From Triatoma infestans (taxonomy: Eukaryota > Arthropoda > Insecta > Hemiptera > Reduviidae): a stretch of DNA of 64,000 nt. The notes under the pieces are model-generated. The model was not told the origin of the DNA. It saw nothing but the letters and a program-made list of their open reading frames with translations, and searched no databases. The position numbers and the translations under genes are program-made. The DNA lies in NCBI GenBank assembly GCA_011037195.1, contig JAAEAF010006082.1, positions 1 to 64,000 on the forward strand, in the 5' to 3' direction. Of the stretch, positions 18,671-34,000 are shown in pieces (positions within the stretch are counted from its first letter, which is position 1; each line of letters starts with the position of its first letter).

Positions 18671-21600
18671 GTCAGATTTCACTTGTGCACTATGACGTTA
18701 TAAAAATAACGTTTATATACTATTTTATCAAACTATCACGCCCATGAATTGCCATGTGAAATCGGTTAATAAAACAAAATGAAAAATAATCTCAGACCAA
18801 ACAACCTTTTCAGCTGATCAAAGATATTTGAAAGGTTATGTTGGATGCCCTGATGTTTGGTTTAAACTTATTATCCTTTCATTGAGCATATTTACAAATG
18901 AATTCCTTTTCTTCCATCTACTTTTCTCTAATACCAAAATTAACTGTAACGGACAACATCACCTGATATGAAATATAACCTGGAATTATAAAACCTATCC
19001 AGAAAGCAGCTGTGCTTTCATTTTGCTCTACCAGGGTCGTGACAAAATTATCGAACCAATTATACGTTTCTTCTTTTAAATAAAAAATAACAATAAACAA
19101 TTATATAGCTATTTAATTAATAATTTACACAAATGGTCAATTTTTTTTGAAATACAATTACACAATGATATATTTTTTCTCCTTTTTTAAATATTTATAT
19201 TATTTATTTATTTAAAGGTATGAAAAAATTTGTTTTCTTTATATATATATATAAATTTTTTTTTTTTAATTATTTAGAAAGCCTAAAATATGTCAAGGCA
19301 CGGGTTTTCTTTTTTTTCTATTTTTATTAAAAATTAGTTTAAAAATGATATGCCCAGATGGTAGACATACTATTTTCACAATTGTTCACCATCCATTCAC
19401 AAAGTGAAATCCAAAATTTTCCCATTTTCTTTTTTTGTTTGTTTACACTTTATTATCCATCAAGTTTCTTACTTAAACACTAAAATGACATTATTATTAC
19501 GGTCACACTACAAATTATAATAATTTATTATAATATATGAACTGTATATTAATTTATTTATTACATACTTTCTAATTTAAAACACATAGCCATGATTTAT
19601 TATTACTTTTTTTTAATTTGTGTAACTTGACAAAATACTTTGTTTTATTTATAATTATTTACAAATTAGTAATAATATATATCTAAACAAACTATACACA
19701 GTTAAATGTTTTTTTTTTTTAATATTTTTCTCTTTACATCCATATTCAAATACTTTCTTCATTCAAGTGATTATTTAATAATTATTTTGTATTTGTGGCG
19801 ATTATACAAACCCTGCTACATTTTTGTGAAATCTCTTATTTTTCCATGTCTTTTTATTTTATTTTTTATTAACATATAATTCTTCAACGATTAGATGTTA
19901 TCACAAAACAAATTCATATACACATACAGGCCATGGGGAACAAACAACAAAAGTACGAAAACAAGTGCACACAACCTCAGAGATAGACTCAATTTCCTAG
20001 ATACACCGAGACTCAAACATCTGATATAATTTCATTTCCGTTCTTAAAAACAAAACTACAGACAGAGCACCGATTTATTATTTTCTCTTAACATTTTCCT
20101 ATTCTTTATTATTTTTTTAAATATTTTTATTAATTTTTTTTTTAGTCAATGGACTAGATATGTTTATATTTTTATTCATATTAAATAAAACAAAAATATT
20201 AGGTTTTAACCTTGCGAATGACGCCAGGCACCCCTAAAAACAGCTGTTTCTCATATGATATCATTGAAACAATAAAAATTCTAAAAATAAAACTGTAAAG
20301 GTTTCAGTTAAGGTTTTAGCAGTTCTCAAGGGCAAGAGCGGAGCAAATCTTTAGGAAGAAAAATTCTTCCATCATCTGTCCCCTTCAAGTCGATCCGTAG
20401 TCCAAAAAAATACTATTAGTTAACATAATATAAGAGAATCTCAAGTGTCACTTTAACAGCACTTTAGTTTATATTGCTCACAACGTGAAAGAGAGTTACA
20501 AATGTACTTTACTCTCTAATTAAATATTCATTTTTTTCTATGAACTATTTTTTAAAGGTTGTAAAAATTGGAATGTTATGTACAGATTGGTTCTAGAGCT
20601 AAGGTTAAACAATATTTGCTTTCTCTTATTTAATTTATTCCTATACTGATTTAAAACAATTAATTTCAAAAATGATTTACTTAAAAGACAAACGAAAATT
20701 GCGTGAGACAACTAGGATTGTTCCAACAAGTTGCAAATCAATGTCCAACTAAAAATCAGGTTCCAACTATTCTCCAAAACAATTTCTAACTCGGTAGTCT
20801 AAGAACCAAGGCATGTATAAAATTTTCATTGTTTCGTTTATTTTAAATTAATGTGGAGAAATAACCTCTGCAATGTTTTCATATGGGCTGGTGCACTCTA
20901 GCCATAACCTAGGCTAACATCAAGTTTCACCTCGCCAACTATACTAACTATGCAAACATGCGCAGTGAAGTCGCCTTCATTTGATTGAATGCATGATAGT
21001 TTGAACGAAATTTATTTATTTATTTTTTTTAACAACAAAAGAAACTTAATCACAAATCAGTAGGCAACTAATCAGTAACTGCTTGTTGGGACAGACCTAC
21101 TGTCACACCATGGGGTAGAATTCCCAGCACTTAGCTCAAACCGTTGAATCTGTATGCAAAAAATATGTACTGCTAGAACTTAAGTGAAATCTCTACAATT
21201 TCTAACAATCCATTCACCTAATTTTTAAATTTTATAGTTTTTGTTAGGGGGGGGGGTGAGGGCGCTTGGGATAAAACTAAATACCTTTAGGCCTATTATT
21301 GCTAAAATATGAAACAAATATTTTATTTAATAAAAAAATGGAAGTAACAATAGATTATCGTTTATTTTTTCTTTTCTTTTCTCTCTAATTGCTAGGCACA
21401 AAAATATTTAAAAATAAAATCTTAACACTAAATATTATTAAAACATTTACAATACTATATAATATTTACAATTCTTTGTATTATTCTGGGAGAAAAAATG
21501 TAAAAATAAAATATGTCCTAATGATCACAAAATGCACTACTCAATCTGTTTTTAATATTAACACTGTTAAAAAAGAATACTAAAATACCATAAAAAAGTG

Positions 21601-21923
21601 CATAAATGTATTATATTTTTGTTTAATTTAGACTAAACACAGACAAAACATTGCTACAAACAGATGTTAATATTTAATTATTGCAAAAAACATAATACTA
21701 CGTTCACGACTTTCTTATTTATTTTTTTACTTATATTTCTTTGTAAAGTTGTTTTGCTCACAGTCTGCACAAATAGGACAAGAAATATGCACATGTATGG
21801 TTTCTTTTTTCCATTTTTATTGAAAATTACAAAAAAAAACACATTGTTTTTCCCATATATTTTTGTTTTTCAATTTGATAAAAAATTGTATCACACATCT
21901 GACTGAATGAAAGACACCTGGCA
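18671..21923. other. AT-rich region, probably including the 3' UTR of the Ig/DB/FN3 gene
   Basis: Very AT-rich with many homopolymer tracts, a TA run near 19240, and a G run near 21250 (GTTAGGGGGGGGGG). Many AATAAA hexamers on the minus strand (for example the complement of TTTATT at 21361-21366) could end the minus-strand gene's transcript. The true site cannot be chosen. No other gene seen. Confidence 0.5.
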
Positions 21924-22076
21924 CTATGGTTTTAATCGTTTAAAACCGGCTCCATCCTGTCCAAGTTTTAATTCTTCATAAATAGAAGGCGGTACCTCAG
22001 TGGATGATGGTACATGCAATTGTTCTTGTTTCCAACCGCTTTGATTTATACCGCTACTAGTGTTCGCATCTGAAGG
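21924..22076 (-). CDS. Ig/DB/FN3 gene, last coding exon (cytoplasmic tail)
   Basis: Acceptor TTGTTTGTAAAG, phase 0. Encodes 50 residues from PSDANTSSGINQSGWKQEQL to the end VPPSIYEELKLGQDG...LKP and TAG. Tyrosine in PSIYEELKLG sits in an acidic context, as in short cytoplasmic signalling tails, but this is only suggestive. Confidence 0.85.
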   Translation of the reverse strand, partial: PSDANTSSGINQSGWKQEQLHVPSSTEVPPSIYEELKLGQDGAGFKRLKP

Positions 22077-25000
22077 CTTTACAAACAATAAAACCAAGTC
22101 AGTAAACAAAACTTCACAATGAAAAAAGTGTGAAACATTCACCTGACTTTCTCATACTCCTTTACTTAACTTCCAAATTCGCACAACTTTTCCAAATTTG
22201 GAAATATTATAAAACATTTAATTTATCTTGAACAGGCTTTTTATTAAAAAAAACATTTTAAAACAAATTCTTATCTCCCAGCTCACCCTCAAACTTCATT
22301 TCTACTTTCTGTTATTTGCTGTAAGACGATATGTCAAATTTCCGATATCGAGTTTTCACCGGATACACACGTTTTGAGATCCTGTGCACGAAAAAGTGTT
22401 TTTTAGAACAATGTATATATGTGAACCGCATGGCTCAAAAACGAAAAGCAGCAGAAAGTTCAAACTTGACATTCCGTTTGATTATCACAATGGAATCCAA
22501 TAGGAAATAATCTGACAAACTTACTCAACGATTTTCTTGAAACTTCGTATATCACCTACACATATTAAGAGCTACTACCTTTGTTTGAACCATTTCTCCG
22601 GGAAAATTCATTTAAGGGGGCTTTCGTAAGAGGGGTGGTGGGTGTATTTCCTCTAAAGTGCTATTTTAGTTTATTACAAGAGTCCTTCGTGTAAATAATA
22701 TTAATTAAAATTAAATATGTTGCCAAAATTCGGAGTGTGAAAAAATCAATTGGCCAGAAGTGCGTTTTTTTTTACTGAAGTTTTATCAGTTTTCTGCGAT
22801 TTTCTCCGTAAAAACACATGGATTTCATTAATTCTTTACTAACTAAAGTACAGAGACCTATCACTTTTGTTAGAAACTTTCTTCAGAGAAAACTCATTTC
22901 ACTAAGGCGGTTTTGGATGAGGGGAAGGTTAAGTTTTCCTTGAAAAAAGTGTTTTTACTTTCTCTTACTGCTGGCTCTGGGTTGCGATATCGAATCTGTA
23001 TTGCGATGTCTGGCTCTGTGTTGCCATAGTGTCAAATTTCCGATATCGAGTTATCTTCACCTCATGTTTTGAGGTCCCTAAATTTTCAATTCGAAACAGG
23101 ATATACACGTTTTGAAGTCGTTTTGGAGTCCGAAAAAGTGGCTTTTAGAAATTGGTCTTTGCGTTTGTGTCAGCATAACTCAAAAACAAAAAATCGCAGA
23201 ACTTTCAAAATTGATATTTAACTTAAGTGCTGGCAGCATGGGACCCGACAATAAGGTTTTGATCAAAACTGGTCAACCAGAAGATCAACCACTTTGCTGA
23301 ATGCATTTTTCAGTTTTTTTGCGCGAAAATGGCTCCAACGATTTTCTTTAAACTTGGCATATTATCTAAACATATACAAGAGCTACAACAATTTTTATTT
23401 ATAACATTTTTTGCGGTAAAAATGTATTTGAGAGGTTGGAGGGGAGGGAGGTTATGCTCAAAAAAGTAGTTTTTATAAAGTTAAAATCTGCCATTCATAT
23501 AACTTGGAGACAACTAAACATCAAGTAAGTATTATATGTTGTAATCAATTACGAGTGTAAGTCGCAGTAAGAGAAAGTCATTTACGTGTTTCACAGTCGA
23601 TTTTTTTTAAAACTTTTATTCTGTTAATGCTTCAACAGAATGCATTCCATTCATGATACATTGTAGCTTTATCCGTAAAGTGTAAATTCTGACATCTTGT
23701 GAAAAAGAAAACTTGTTTTGAAACTATTATTAGCTTAACACAAAAACAACGCATACAATTAAAATCTGTCACTTTATAGATCCTCTCAGAAGGGATATTT
23801 CTGAGCTTTTTGGGAGGATTCTTAGAAAAGTACATGTATTTTCAGTGAAAACCTTGGATTTTGAATCCACGATAGCAGAAGTAGAAACATACATTTATGG
23901 CAACTAATCAAACTAAAATGTGGCGTTTTAAAGAAATTAATGGTAAATGTGTTCACTGGAGAAAAACTGCTGCAGTTTCTAGCGAATGGTTTGTATACTG
24001 TGTGGATAAAATCTCTTTGAAGAGCAAAGACATGTAGGAGGTTTTAACAGGAATTCCATTTATATGATCTCTATACATGGGTCCCGGAATGAATCCGTCA
24101 ACTAGATTACGACTCCCTTGCATTTGATGATTTTTCTTGAAATTGGAAATTTGGCTATTACTGTTAATTGAAACATTTTTCTGGAAAAAAAAATTTAGGG
24201 AGTTCTGAGGGATTTGAGGCGTTGGACTTCCTTCCGTAATAGCTTTCCAGTGTTAAGTACATTCCCACCATCTGCAGGGAATTAAGGCGGATGAACATTT
24301 AGTAAAATTCTCCTGAGCTCAAACAAGTGAAGTCTCTCACAGGTCGCATAGATTTCATACAACTGGCGGGTAAGGCTAAAACACTAACTACGTTCCTGCC
24401 CACATAAAATGAGTATCTATCTACTTCCAATACATACCTGTATATGATCCATATTAACTTCCCGAAGATAGCTGGGATTTTCAAAAGCAACCCCACCGGT
24501 CGATTTATGTCCCAACAGACTCCTAGTTCTGATCAACCAGATTGCCGCTATCACTATGCCAACTAGGAAAATTAATGTAAACACTAAACCAGCAGCCATG
24601 CCAAACGGTGAATGTTCTTCACCTGTAAAAAAGATTCAATTTTCAATTCAGTCAGGCTCTTAATAGTAGCAAGTACGAGTTGGTATTTGTAATATTCAAA
24701 ATGTATCTTCCCTACATACCCATACTTGCTGCAGAGGTAATATATTTCTCATCCGTTGTAAACTTGACAGGTTCGGTCAGAGTACTTGTACCTCGTGAGT
24801 TACCAGCTTTCACCACACATTCATATGTAACACCTGATTTCAGTCCAGTTATTTTCAGACTTGTCGTTTTGCTATCATTCTTTATAGCTGGAGTTTTAGA
24901 TCCGGCTTGTCTCCAAAATACTCTGTGACAAGGAAAAAAATTGTTCATAAAATGAGATTTCTTCACCTCTCTCTTAAGATTAAAAAAAAAGAAGCCTAAT

Positions 25001-28000
25001 AAGGTTTTTGTCTTATTTGCTAAAAGGGCATTAAGGGCTACTAAGTTTTCAGAGAGCAGTTTCCAAGTTAAGCTTTCCTCTAATGTGTCATCAGTTCCAA
25101 TATACATTACAATCATTACCAGTGCAATACTGCGGTGGCGATTGCTGAAATTATGAATTTGAAGAAAATTTACCCGGAATCGCCACTTTCTAGAGATTGC
25201 TATATGTTAATGTAGTAGATTGTTGAGGGGAGTCTGGTTCGGGCGCTTTGCCTCGACAATGCAATCCCCATCAAGTAGTCTCTAATCTAAAGTAGTAGTT
25301 TCTTGTGCCCTAAAGTAATCCACGTGAATTTGTACACTTCCCAATTTACATTTCGTGTTAGTGTTTTATTATTAATATTTCAGTTAAACTGCCTAGTACT
25401 ATTACATTCACGACTTTCTAGCCGCACGGAAAGGAATTTTTTCTGGTCTATTGTGCCACCCACACCTACAGCATCCCTTCAGGTCTCAGAATCTGGCAAA
25501 GTTCTAAGGAGATTATATCTTCTTCCAACACCTGGTAACTACCGAGGCTTCCAAATCTTCTCTGGATGATAGATAGCACCGCAGACGATTAAGAGGGGTA
25601 CTGGGAGTCTCCCCCATATTCCTAGAGAATCTTCACGTGAGAACAATCTCGGACGCGAACAACTCCCCTAAGGAAGAAACTGAGATGAAAAGTTTTAACC
25701 TTAAAATTGCACAACCAATATATTTCTATGTAGCGGATGGTAATGCTACCGTTTGGTCTAAATGTAATCACATTTCGAAATCTGTTAGAACGCTGCTGCC
25801 ATCTATATTGTATATAATATTGAGCCCTCCCTTCACTAACTGTTCAGTAGAAATTCCAAGTTTGAGGAAAATTTGCCACTTAGTATTCGGCAGAAAGTCG
25901 TGTGAATATTTTAACCATATTGCACTCACTACCTTTCTAAAGAAAAACAATCATATATTAAAATCAACAGCTTACCTGTACATTTCTACAGTGTGCGGAT
26001 TCTTGACTGGAGGATCCCACCTCACCAACACCGAATGGTCGTTAATACGTTCTACTCTTACATTCAGTGGTGGCCCTGGTAAACGATCTGCAAAATATTT
26101 AAAAAGAAATCTGTATAGATTTGGTTGTACTTCACAAAGTTTACAGAATTGGCAACAAAATGGTTGGTTTAATTTCGCACCTCGTCCTTCTCTGAAGCAG
26201 GACATAATTCGTTTTGTATGTTGTAAGAGGCAAACTTTACTATCCTGCGGAAACACCGATTCCCCTCTACACCAATCTAGACAACCTCTTTCCACACCAG
26301 AATGAGCACAACAACTTCTATGATCTGATCCATCTATATATAAAAAGAAATATTGTTTTTTATGCATTTGATTTGTTTTAAATCATAAGGGATTAAAAGA
26401 AAGAAGAAAAATACAATAGGTTTATTATAAATATATATTTATATATATATACAAATAACCTTACCAGAAGCACATTTCATGAGTTTATCAAAATCTGATA
26501 TACAATCAGGTTTATCTATTACCGCATCGATGTCCAAATAGAAGGAGCATGCGTCCATACATGCATTGGTTACGTTCTGCTCTATACAGCACTGTGTCAC
26601 ATTGTTCACTGTGGCCTGCAATGATTATAACACTGATTCAATTAATCACGTGTGTTTCTATCAACAGAAATTGATGCTGTCGTTCTATACACGAAGCACA
26701 TTTTTAATATAAGAAAGGCCCGTTTTGAAAATTATATATAAATTAGGACGCCTTCGGCACCCAACCCCCTCAACAGTCTTAGGACGATTTTGTGTCAAAT
26801 GGTGCAGCAAGCAGCTTGAAAATCCGTTTATCACAAAAATATGAAAAAAAAGGGTCAAAATCGTGCCGTCAACGAAACAAAAATTACTTTTTTGTATTAT
26901 AAGAATAGATAATTTATTATGACCATAATATTTCTCTGCATATTTATCCTTTTTATCCACTTATTTACCATTATTTTGCACACATTTCTGGTAGATGTCA
27001 CCACTTTTCCTATCTTACCCAGTAAAATAGAAGTAACTGGAAGAAAACCGGATCCCGCGACTTATTGTCGCTCTCTTTTTTAATTATCTCACACTGGATG
27101 AAACAGTAACCTACTACTGCCTACTTCATGAAATGTAATTAGTTTTCCCAATTTCTAAAGGCGGCAATTTCAAAACAGTCCTAATATTACAACTATTATA
27201 CCTACCACATTGCGCAATCTCACTGAGACCGGCTGGGTTGCATTTCCAAATGCATTTTCAGCATGACAATAATAATCTCCTTCATCTGCGTCCGTGATTG
27301 ATTTTATAGTTAGCTGCATTAACCATTTATCTTCTTCCTGAGAAAAAGAAAGTGCAATAATTAAAGACCAATCAGCTAGCTAGCAGGAACTCAACAATTT
27401 TCCAATCCTTCACAGGAACTTCAAAATCTAATTCATAGATAAAGAAGAAAACACTAGTTACATCTTTAAGCCTGGTAATATTAACGTCATATTTAGCTCC
27501 TTGTATTACAGGCACCCTTTGACTATAATCACGCCAGAACATCATCTTGGACAGTGGATGCGATTCTACTGTACATTCCAGTGTTACCGTGTCTCCATGA
27601 GTGGCCATTGTAATTACAGTTGCCGCTAAATGCGGTGCATCTGAAATAGTTAAGCCATATTTTTGAGAAATTTGTGTTTGTATTAAAAAAATCTGGTTAA
27701 TCACTCACAAAAATTCTCTTACTCCAGTTTTCAAAATTGTAATTGACAAACTTTATACATAGTATACCAAATTTAATGAAATTTGTCGGTGATTTTATGG
27801 AGAAAACCACAAAAACGGTTCAATAAAAACACACTTCCGGTTTAATAATTTTCTTGATATTCGGAATTTTGGCAATCTACTTATTTCTAATTAATTTTAT
27901 CTAGATAGCCCGGTTAAATGAGGTTAAATTTTGTCTAGATACTCTCCCAAAAGTCCGGTTAAATGAGTTTACCCGGAGAAATGTTTTAAAAAGGTGTAGT

Positions 28001-31000
28001 TCATTATATATGTAGTTCACATACTTAGTTCAAAGAAAATCGTTGGAGTTTTAGAAAAGTAGCTGGTCAGTGAAAAATACTTTTCAGCAAAAACGCATTT
28101 CAGGTTCTGAATTTCTGATGTTTTCAATTCTGATTTTCTCCAAACTCGGGATTTCAACAACATGAAATTCTAATTATTATTATTATTATTATTTGGATTA
28201 TAGTATTGTGTGAACTGAAATAGTATTGTAGAGGATAACCTAACCCCGTCTCTCCCCCAAAAGTGCCCTTAAATGAAATTTCCCGGGGAAATGTTTCAAA
28301 TAAAAATTGGAGATCTTAGTTTTTGTAGTTGATGCACCAAGTTTAAAGAAAATCGTTGGTGCAGTTTTCGAGAAACTCACAAAAAACTGGAAAAAAATTT
28401 AGTAAAGTGGCACTTCCGGTTGAACGATTTTTACGAAAAGCTTATTGAGGAATTTTGACAGACAACGTACTGACAGATCCCATGGTAATACCCAAACGAA
28501 TATGAAGTTTGAACTTTCTGCGGTTTTTCGTTTTTGAGCTATGCTGTTCACTTACATACACACAAACGCACAGACCATTTGCTAAAAAAACAATTTTTGG
28601 ACTCCGGTGACCTCAAAACGGATATTTCCGGTGAAAACTGGATACCGAAAATTTGACACGATTACAATACTTCTCACTAGGAGTTTGCAGCATTCAGAAC
28701 AAACAATAAACTTGTAAACAAAATATGCATACATACAGAAACAACTAGCCTGAATGACAAAAGAGGTATAAACAAACTCTCTTGCCCCGAATGCCAGACT
28801 GGAAGACGCCTCAATGACAGGTCTGAAGAATACCTACGCTCATACAAATACAACAAAACCGACTCCACTTATGCTAACCACCTTATAAAGAACAACCACG
28901 AACCACAAAGTACAGAAAAAACAATGGTCCTATTACATCAAGCCATAAAAGGAAGACGAATAGACATTCTAGAAAAAATAGCAATATACAAACACAAGAC
29001 TATCCACAAAAACATCATGAATGACCAAATAAACTATAATTCAGACACACTCGTTAAGGTCATTCCCCACACCTAACTATATTACAAGCATACCACCAAC
29101 TAGTATAAAAGACATATCTATGCAGATATATATACCACACCCACACAAGTATATGTATAAAAAATATATGTTCACAAAAAGAATGCATGCACCTCTTGAA
29201 AATATAACCTATGGAACGAAATTTTCTTCTTCCCCAGATTAAAATACAGATTTACATGATATATTTTTAAAATCTCCTACCATGCCCTTTTAAAAATACC
29301 TTAACAAATACACATCTCTCTCAACATATTCTTAATGTAATTTAAACAGAAATTAATATCATTAAGAAATAAGCATGATAAATAAAAACGAATACATTTG
29401 GTTTCGTCTATTATTTTTTTGTTAATATCATCTCCAATTTGCCGTTTGCTGCCAACCTATATATTTCAATTTACTTATATATTTTCTTATATTAACCCTG
29501 CTTATGAATTGTGAAATGTGTATTTCACATTTATTTATTACTTGTTCAAGCTTTTGACTGTCCATAAACTTTGCATTGCCTTTCTTCGAACTTTATCTAT
29601 TCTTATTAGTACGGTATACTCCTGAAATACCTTATCGTCCCCCCTAATAAAAATTACTTGATAAAACACTGAGCATAGTTAACAACAATATTAAAATTTA
29701 GTTATAGAACATCCTTCAAAACATGCTGTTTATAATACACAATTTTCTAATGTCTAATCATAATTTATAATAATTCCATTTCGTTCGGATGCTATGGTGG
29801 TATTTAAACGGAATATCAAGATTGAACTCTTTCCCGTTTTTTGAATATTTTGTTCATAAATACACAATACAACACAAATAGACATCATTTTTATCTTTTC
29901 AGGGTTTCTTCAAACATGTATTTCCGGTGAAAACTGAATTTCGAAAATTGTCATGATCGCAATAGCCTCTCTTGCTAGAGAAAGTAAACAAAAAAAACCG
30001 TTGATAACAATAATTAAAACCTAATAAAATCCACTTACAACTTATGACAATTCGCCTTCTAGCTTCCATTGGTGTGCCGTAACCATTATCGGCATAGCAG
30101 GAAATAAGATTCATGTCTCTTGTTACGTTATATATAACTGTGACCATATGTCTTGTCACTTCCTGTCTGACCAGGCGGCCTGAGATATACAACGAAATAG
30201 TCGGCATTGGCGTGCCCATGGCTATACAAAGAATTGTCATACTACTTCCTTCCACAATAAGATTTATTGGATGTACTGTGGGCGGCTGTTAAAAGTTTAA
30301 AAAAAAAAACAAAAAAAGAACAAATATTTTTAAATAAAACTCCTGAAAAATATTTATTACTTCAAGCAGAACACCAACTTACCTCTACAAACGCCGGATA
30401 GGCTGGATCTGTCCAAGCTAATAGTGTTTCAGATGGTAAACTCTGACCTTTCTTTGATATGGCCGTCACATACACGATATACTGAGTGTTTGGACTGAGA
30501 TGTTCTAGACTGTGAGATGTTACTGAGGTGTCAGATGCACGGAATGTTTGATCTGAACTTGATTTATAAAATACTCTATGAACAGAAATGAAACATTTTA
30601 TTAGGCCAATGTATATTCTGGGATTTTGTAGATTTAAATTGCAGAAACAAATAGAAGTTGGCCCATATACACATTAAGAGTTAGGTTATACAATTTAAAA
30701 GGTTGTTAAAGTGAAACTGAAAGCACCTATATACAAGCTGCTCGGCTGGATGACTGAATTCTGGTGGCTGCCATGTAATTGTAACATACGTAGCACTATG
30801 ACTGGAAACTGCAAGAGAATGTGGTGGCGATGTTACTGCAGATAACCCTCTGTCACCTAAATCTGAAAAATATTTATTATATTATTTTGATTGCTAAATC
30901 TATAAAAATTACTTATAATTCAATTCAATCTACCTGTTTTAGTAATATTGATTAGTAGTATGGATGATGGCAGAGAAGTGCCGTATTGATTTCTTGCTAC

Positions 31001-34000
31001 TACAAATATATTGTACAAATGTCCAGTTTCCAAGCCAGAAATTTTCTCACTAGTTGTTGAAGCGTTCTTTTGCTAAAATTGAGGCATTGATAATTATAAT
31101 AAAGGAAGGCATATAAAGGTTTTTTTTTTAATTCTGACTATCAAACTCTGATTATCAATTAATGTAATCGACTTTGAATTGAAAGCTAACCCCTTGGGAT
31201 AATGGTGCTTGAAGGACTAAGGCCTGCGAAAATCTTTGGATAGCTGGTTACAACTGAATTTGTTTACTCTTTCTTTGCTTGGGTTTGCCAAACATTCAGT
31301 TCTCCTAATTTAAATTAATTTATTCAGCAAAATTTTAACACACTTTTTGAGTTAATTTTAACTGTATTAATTATTCTTAATTAAATGATAAAAACATGTA
31401 AAATAATACTAATTTTTTTCAGGCTGTGTTAACATCCCGATTACCAATTAGATGCCATATATTATGGGGACGGAAGCACAACTATACCAACAAATACAGA
31501 TTTATATACAAATTTAGTAGTTATCCGCAGATCTCGAAATGGGAGATTTCCAGAGTTTCATGCTCATATCTATTCTATCAAACCAGATCCCTTTTTACTG
31601 TCGGATCTCTTACTGAAACCCAGACGGAATGACATATATTTATTATATACTATATATAAGTACCTATGAACTTTCTACAGGTTTTTCGTTTATGCACTAA
31701 GCTGTTCAAGTATATGTATATTTGGGCAAGTATATTCGTTCTATTATATATATATATAACTTGAACAGCAGAGTGCAAAAACGAAAAAATCTCAGTAAGT
31801 TTATACTTGACATTCCGGATAGATATCACCAATATGACAGGAACTTATCTGTCAAAATTCCTCAACCGGAAGTATCACTTTATTGAATGGATTTTTCACA
31901 TTATCTGCAAAATCGACCAACAATTTTTTTCAAACCTTAGCATATCAACGAAGCATATAAAATGTTACAGAACTGACGTTTTGCTATCGAACAGTGCACA
32001 TCTATTGTTTTAGCTGCTGTTTATTTCAATTTTTTGAAGGTTTTGTGAAGTTTTTTGTCATTTTTTTTATATCGTATGTCAGTTTTTATCATACTTTTTG
32101 ATTTTAATAGTTTCCATGTGATTAAGCAATCTCACTCACTCTTCTACTTCTAACTCTCTTCTGTGCACCGATCATCTGTTCAACTGCTTTTGAATAATAC
32201 TGTGATTTTCATATTAATTATCTTCTGTTGGCAGCACTGTATGCGAGTATTTAAATTTAATTTGCAACTGCGTCAGAATTAATAACTCTTTTTACTAGGA
32301 ATTTATTCTCAAACTTTTACGCCATTTTCACTCAGTACTAGTGGAATTTATTTTAAATAATTTCTTATTATTTTTTATATTTTTTCTCCTTTTACTGTTA
32401 TTCACCTTTTTATGTCACCAGAGGGTCTGACTTCTGTACCTCGCTTGAGTAACTCTAGAATTAAACGTGCTAGAAGCTCGCCTGAACTAGAATTGAAAGT
32501 TGCTATAAAGAAGCAGTGTTCTTTACGATGCCTGATGACTCCTTTCTCCTTCTTCCTGGTGTGACTATGTCACAACTCATGGATTCTATGGCAAAACTTA
32601 TGAATAGTGTGCTGAGTGATAAACTCGCATCTGTAGCTTCCAAAGAAGAAGTCAATGCTTTATATATTGAGATTGTGTCTCTTAAAGAAGAGAATCAAAC
32701 GCTGAGGAGCGAGACGGATGTTCTAAAAGCCATCAGTAGGAGGAATGTCGATCTCTTGGATAACTTAGACAATCGGTGACGTAGAAATAACTTGATATTT
32801 AGGGTTTGAAATATAATTCCGAAGATAATTGAAATAATGTAGTTTCTGAATTCTATCACCAACTTTTGTAGGTGGAGATCAACTTAGAGAATATTAAAGT
32901 TTTTTCACTTGGTCCAAGAGGGACCCAAAACAGGCCTCTTTTAGTTACGTTTTCACGTTATATTGATAAACTGGCAGCTTTGAGGTCTACCAAGCTTTCG
33001 GTGTATTCTCTCTTAATTTCTGAGACCATCTTCCAATACTTTTATCTCTAACTATGTCTGTCACTGCTAATATGACATTCTAACAATATTACCTCAGTTG
33101 AGAGAGATGCGGAAATTTATAAAAAAACTTTGGAAACTAATGTAAATAGTATTTCTTCTTTTCCCACTTGTAACAATGAATTATTAACTGTAAATAGTGT
33201 TTCTTCTTTTCCCACTTGTAACAATGGAGAATAGTGTACTATTCTGTATTTTATAGTGTACTATGTAGTGTACTCTATTAACTGTAAATAGTGTTTCTTC
33301 TTTTCCCACTTGTAACAATGAATTATTAACTGTAAATAGTGTTTCTTCTTTTCCCACTTGTAACAATGAATTATTAATTGTTTTATTGGATTTAATTAAA
33401 TGTTCTTATCCTCATACTCCAGGTTGCTCTGATCAGTTCGCAAGATGAGTTGGTTTGATGGTAATTTGTTTTCTAGCCAGAAAAAGATCCTTTGCTCTGT
33501 TAAATTTATTTCGCAAGTCTAATTCTGAATTGGATAGAAAAGCGTATCTGGCTGCTAATTATTCATACAAAGTGACCTGTTTAGAAACGAAAAAAGAGTT
33601 TTTGTGTCGCTTACCGAACAGTGTAAATCAGCTAAATGCTCAACAGATCTCTGGAATCTTGTTTTTCACTTTTAACGGAAATCTTTCATTTGTAGTTCTA
33701 GAATTTCTGTCGCTGATTTAGTTATCCATTTCAAATGTTTAGTTAATCCACTCCCCCCACCTCTACTGTATTATATGCCCAAACCTTTGATTTACTGTTA
33801 CGCTCTTGATTCCCCCTTCCCTCTCCAGAATTAAATGTAGTTATTCAGAACTTAAAAAATAATAAGGCACCTGGTTTCGATCGTGTTACTTATGAGTTTT
33901 TTAAAAATTCCCCTGAGGTTTCACTAACAAAATTCAAAACTTCCAAATGATATCAGTCTTCAACAGAATTTACGATCTATAAGATACCCCACCTTCTTTT

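Noticed and set aside
25637..26305. 222-codon plus-strand open frame
   Set aside because: It is the antisense of the DB and FN3 exons at 25976-26333 and their introns. No domain is recognisable, while the minus strand gives phase-matched exons.
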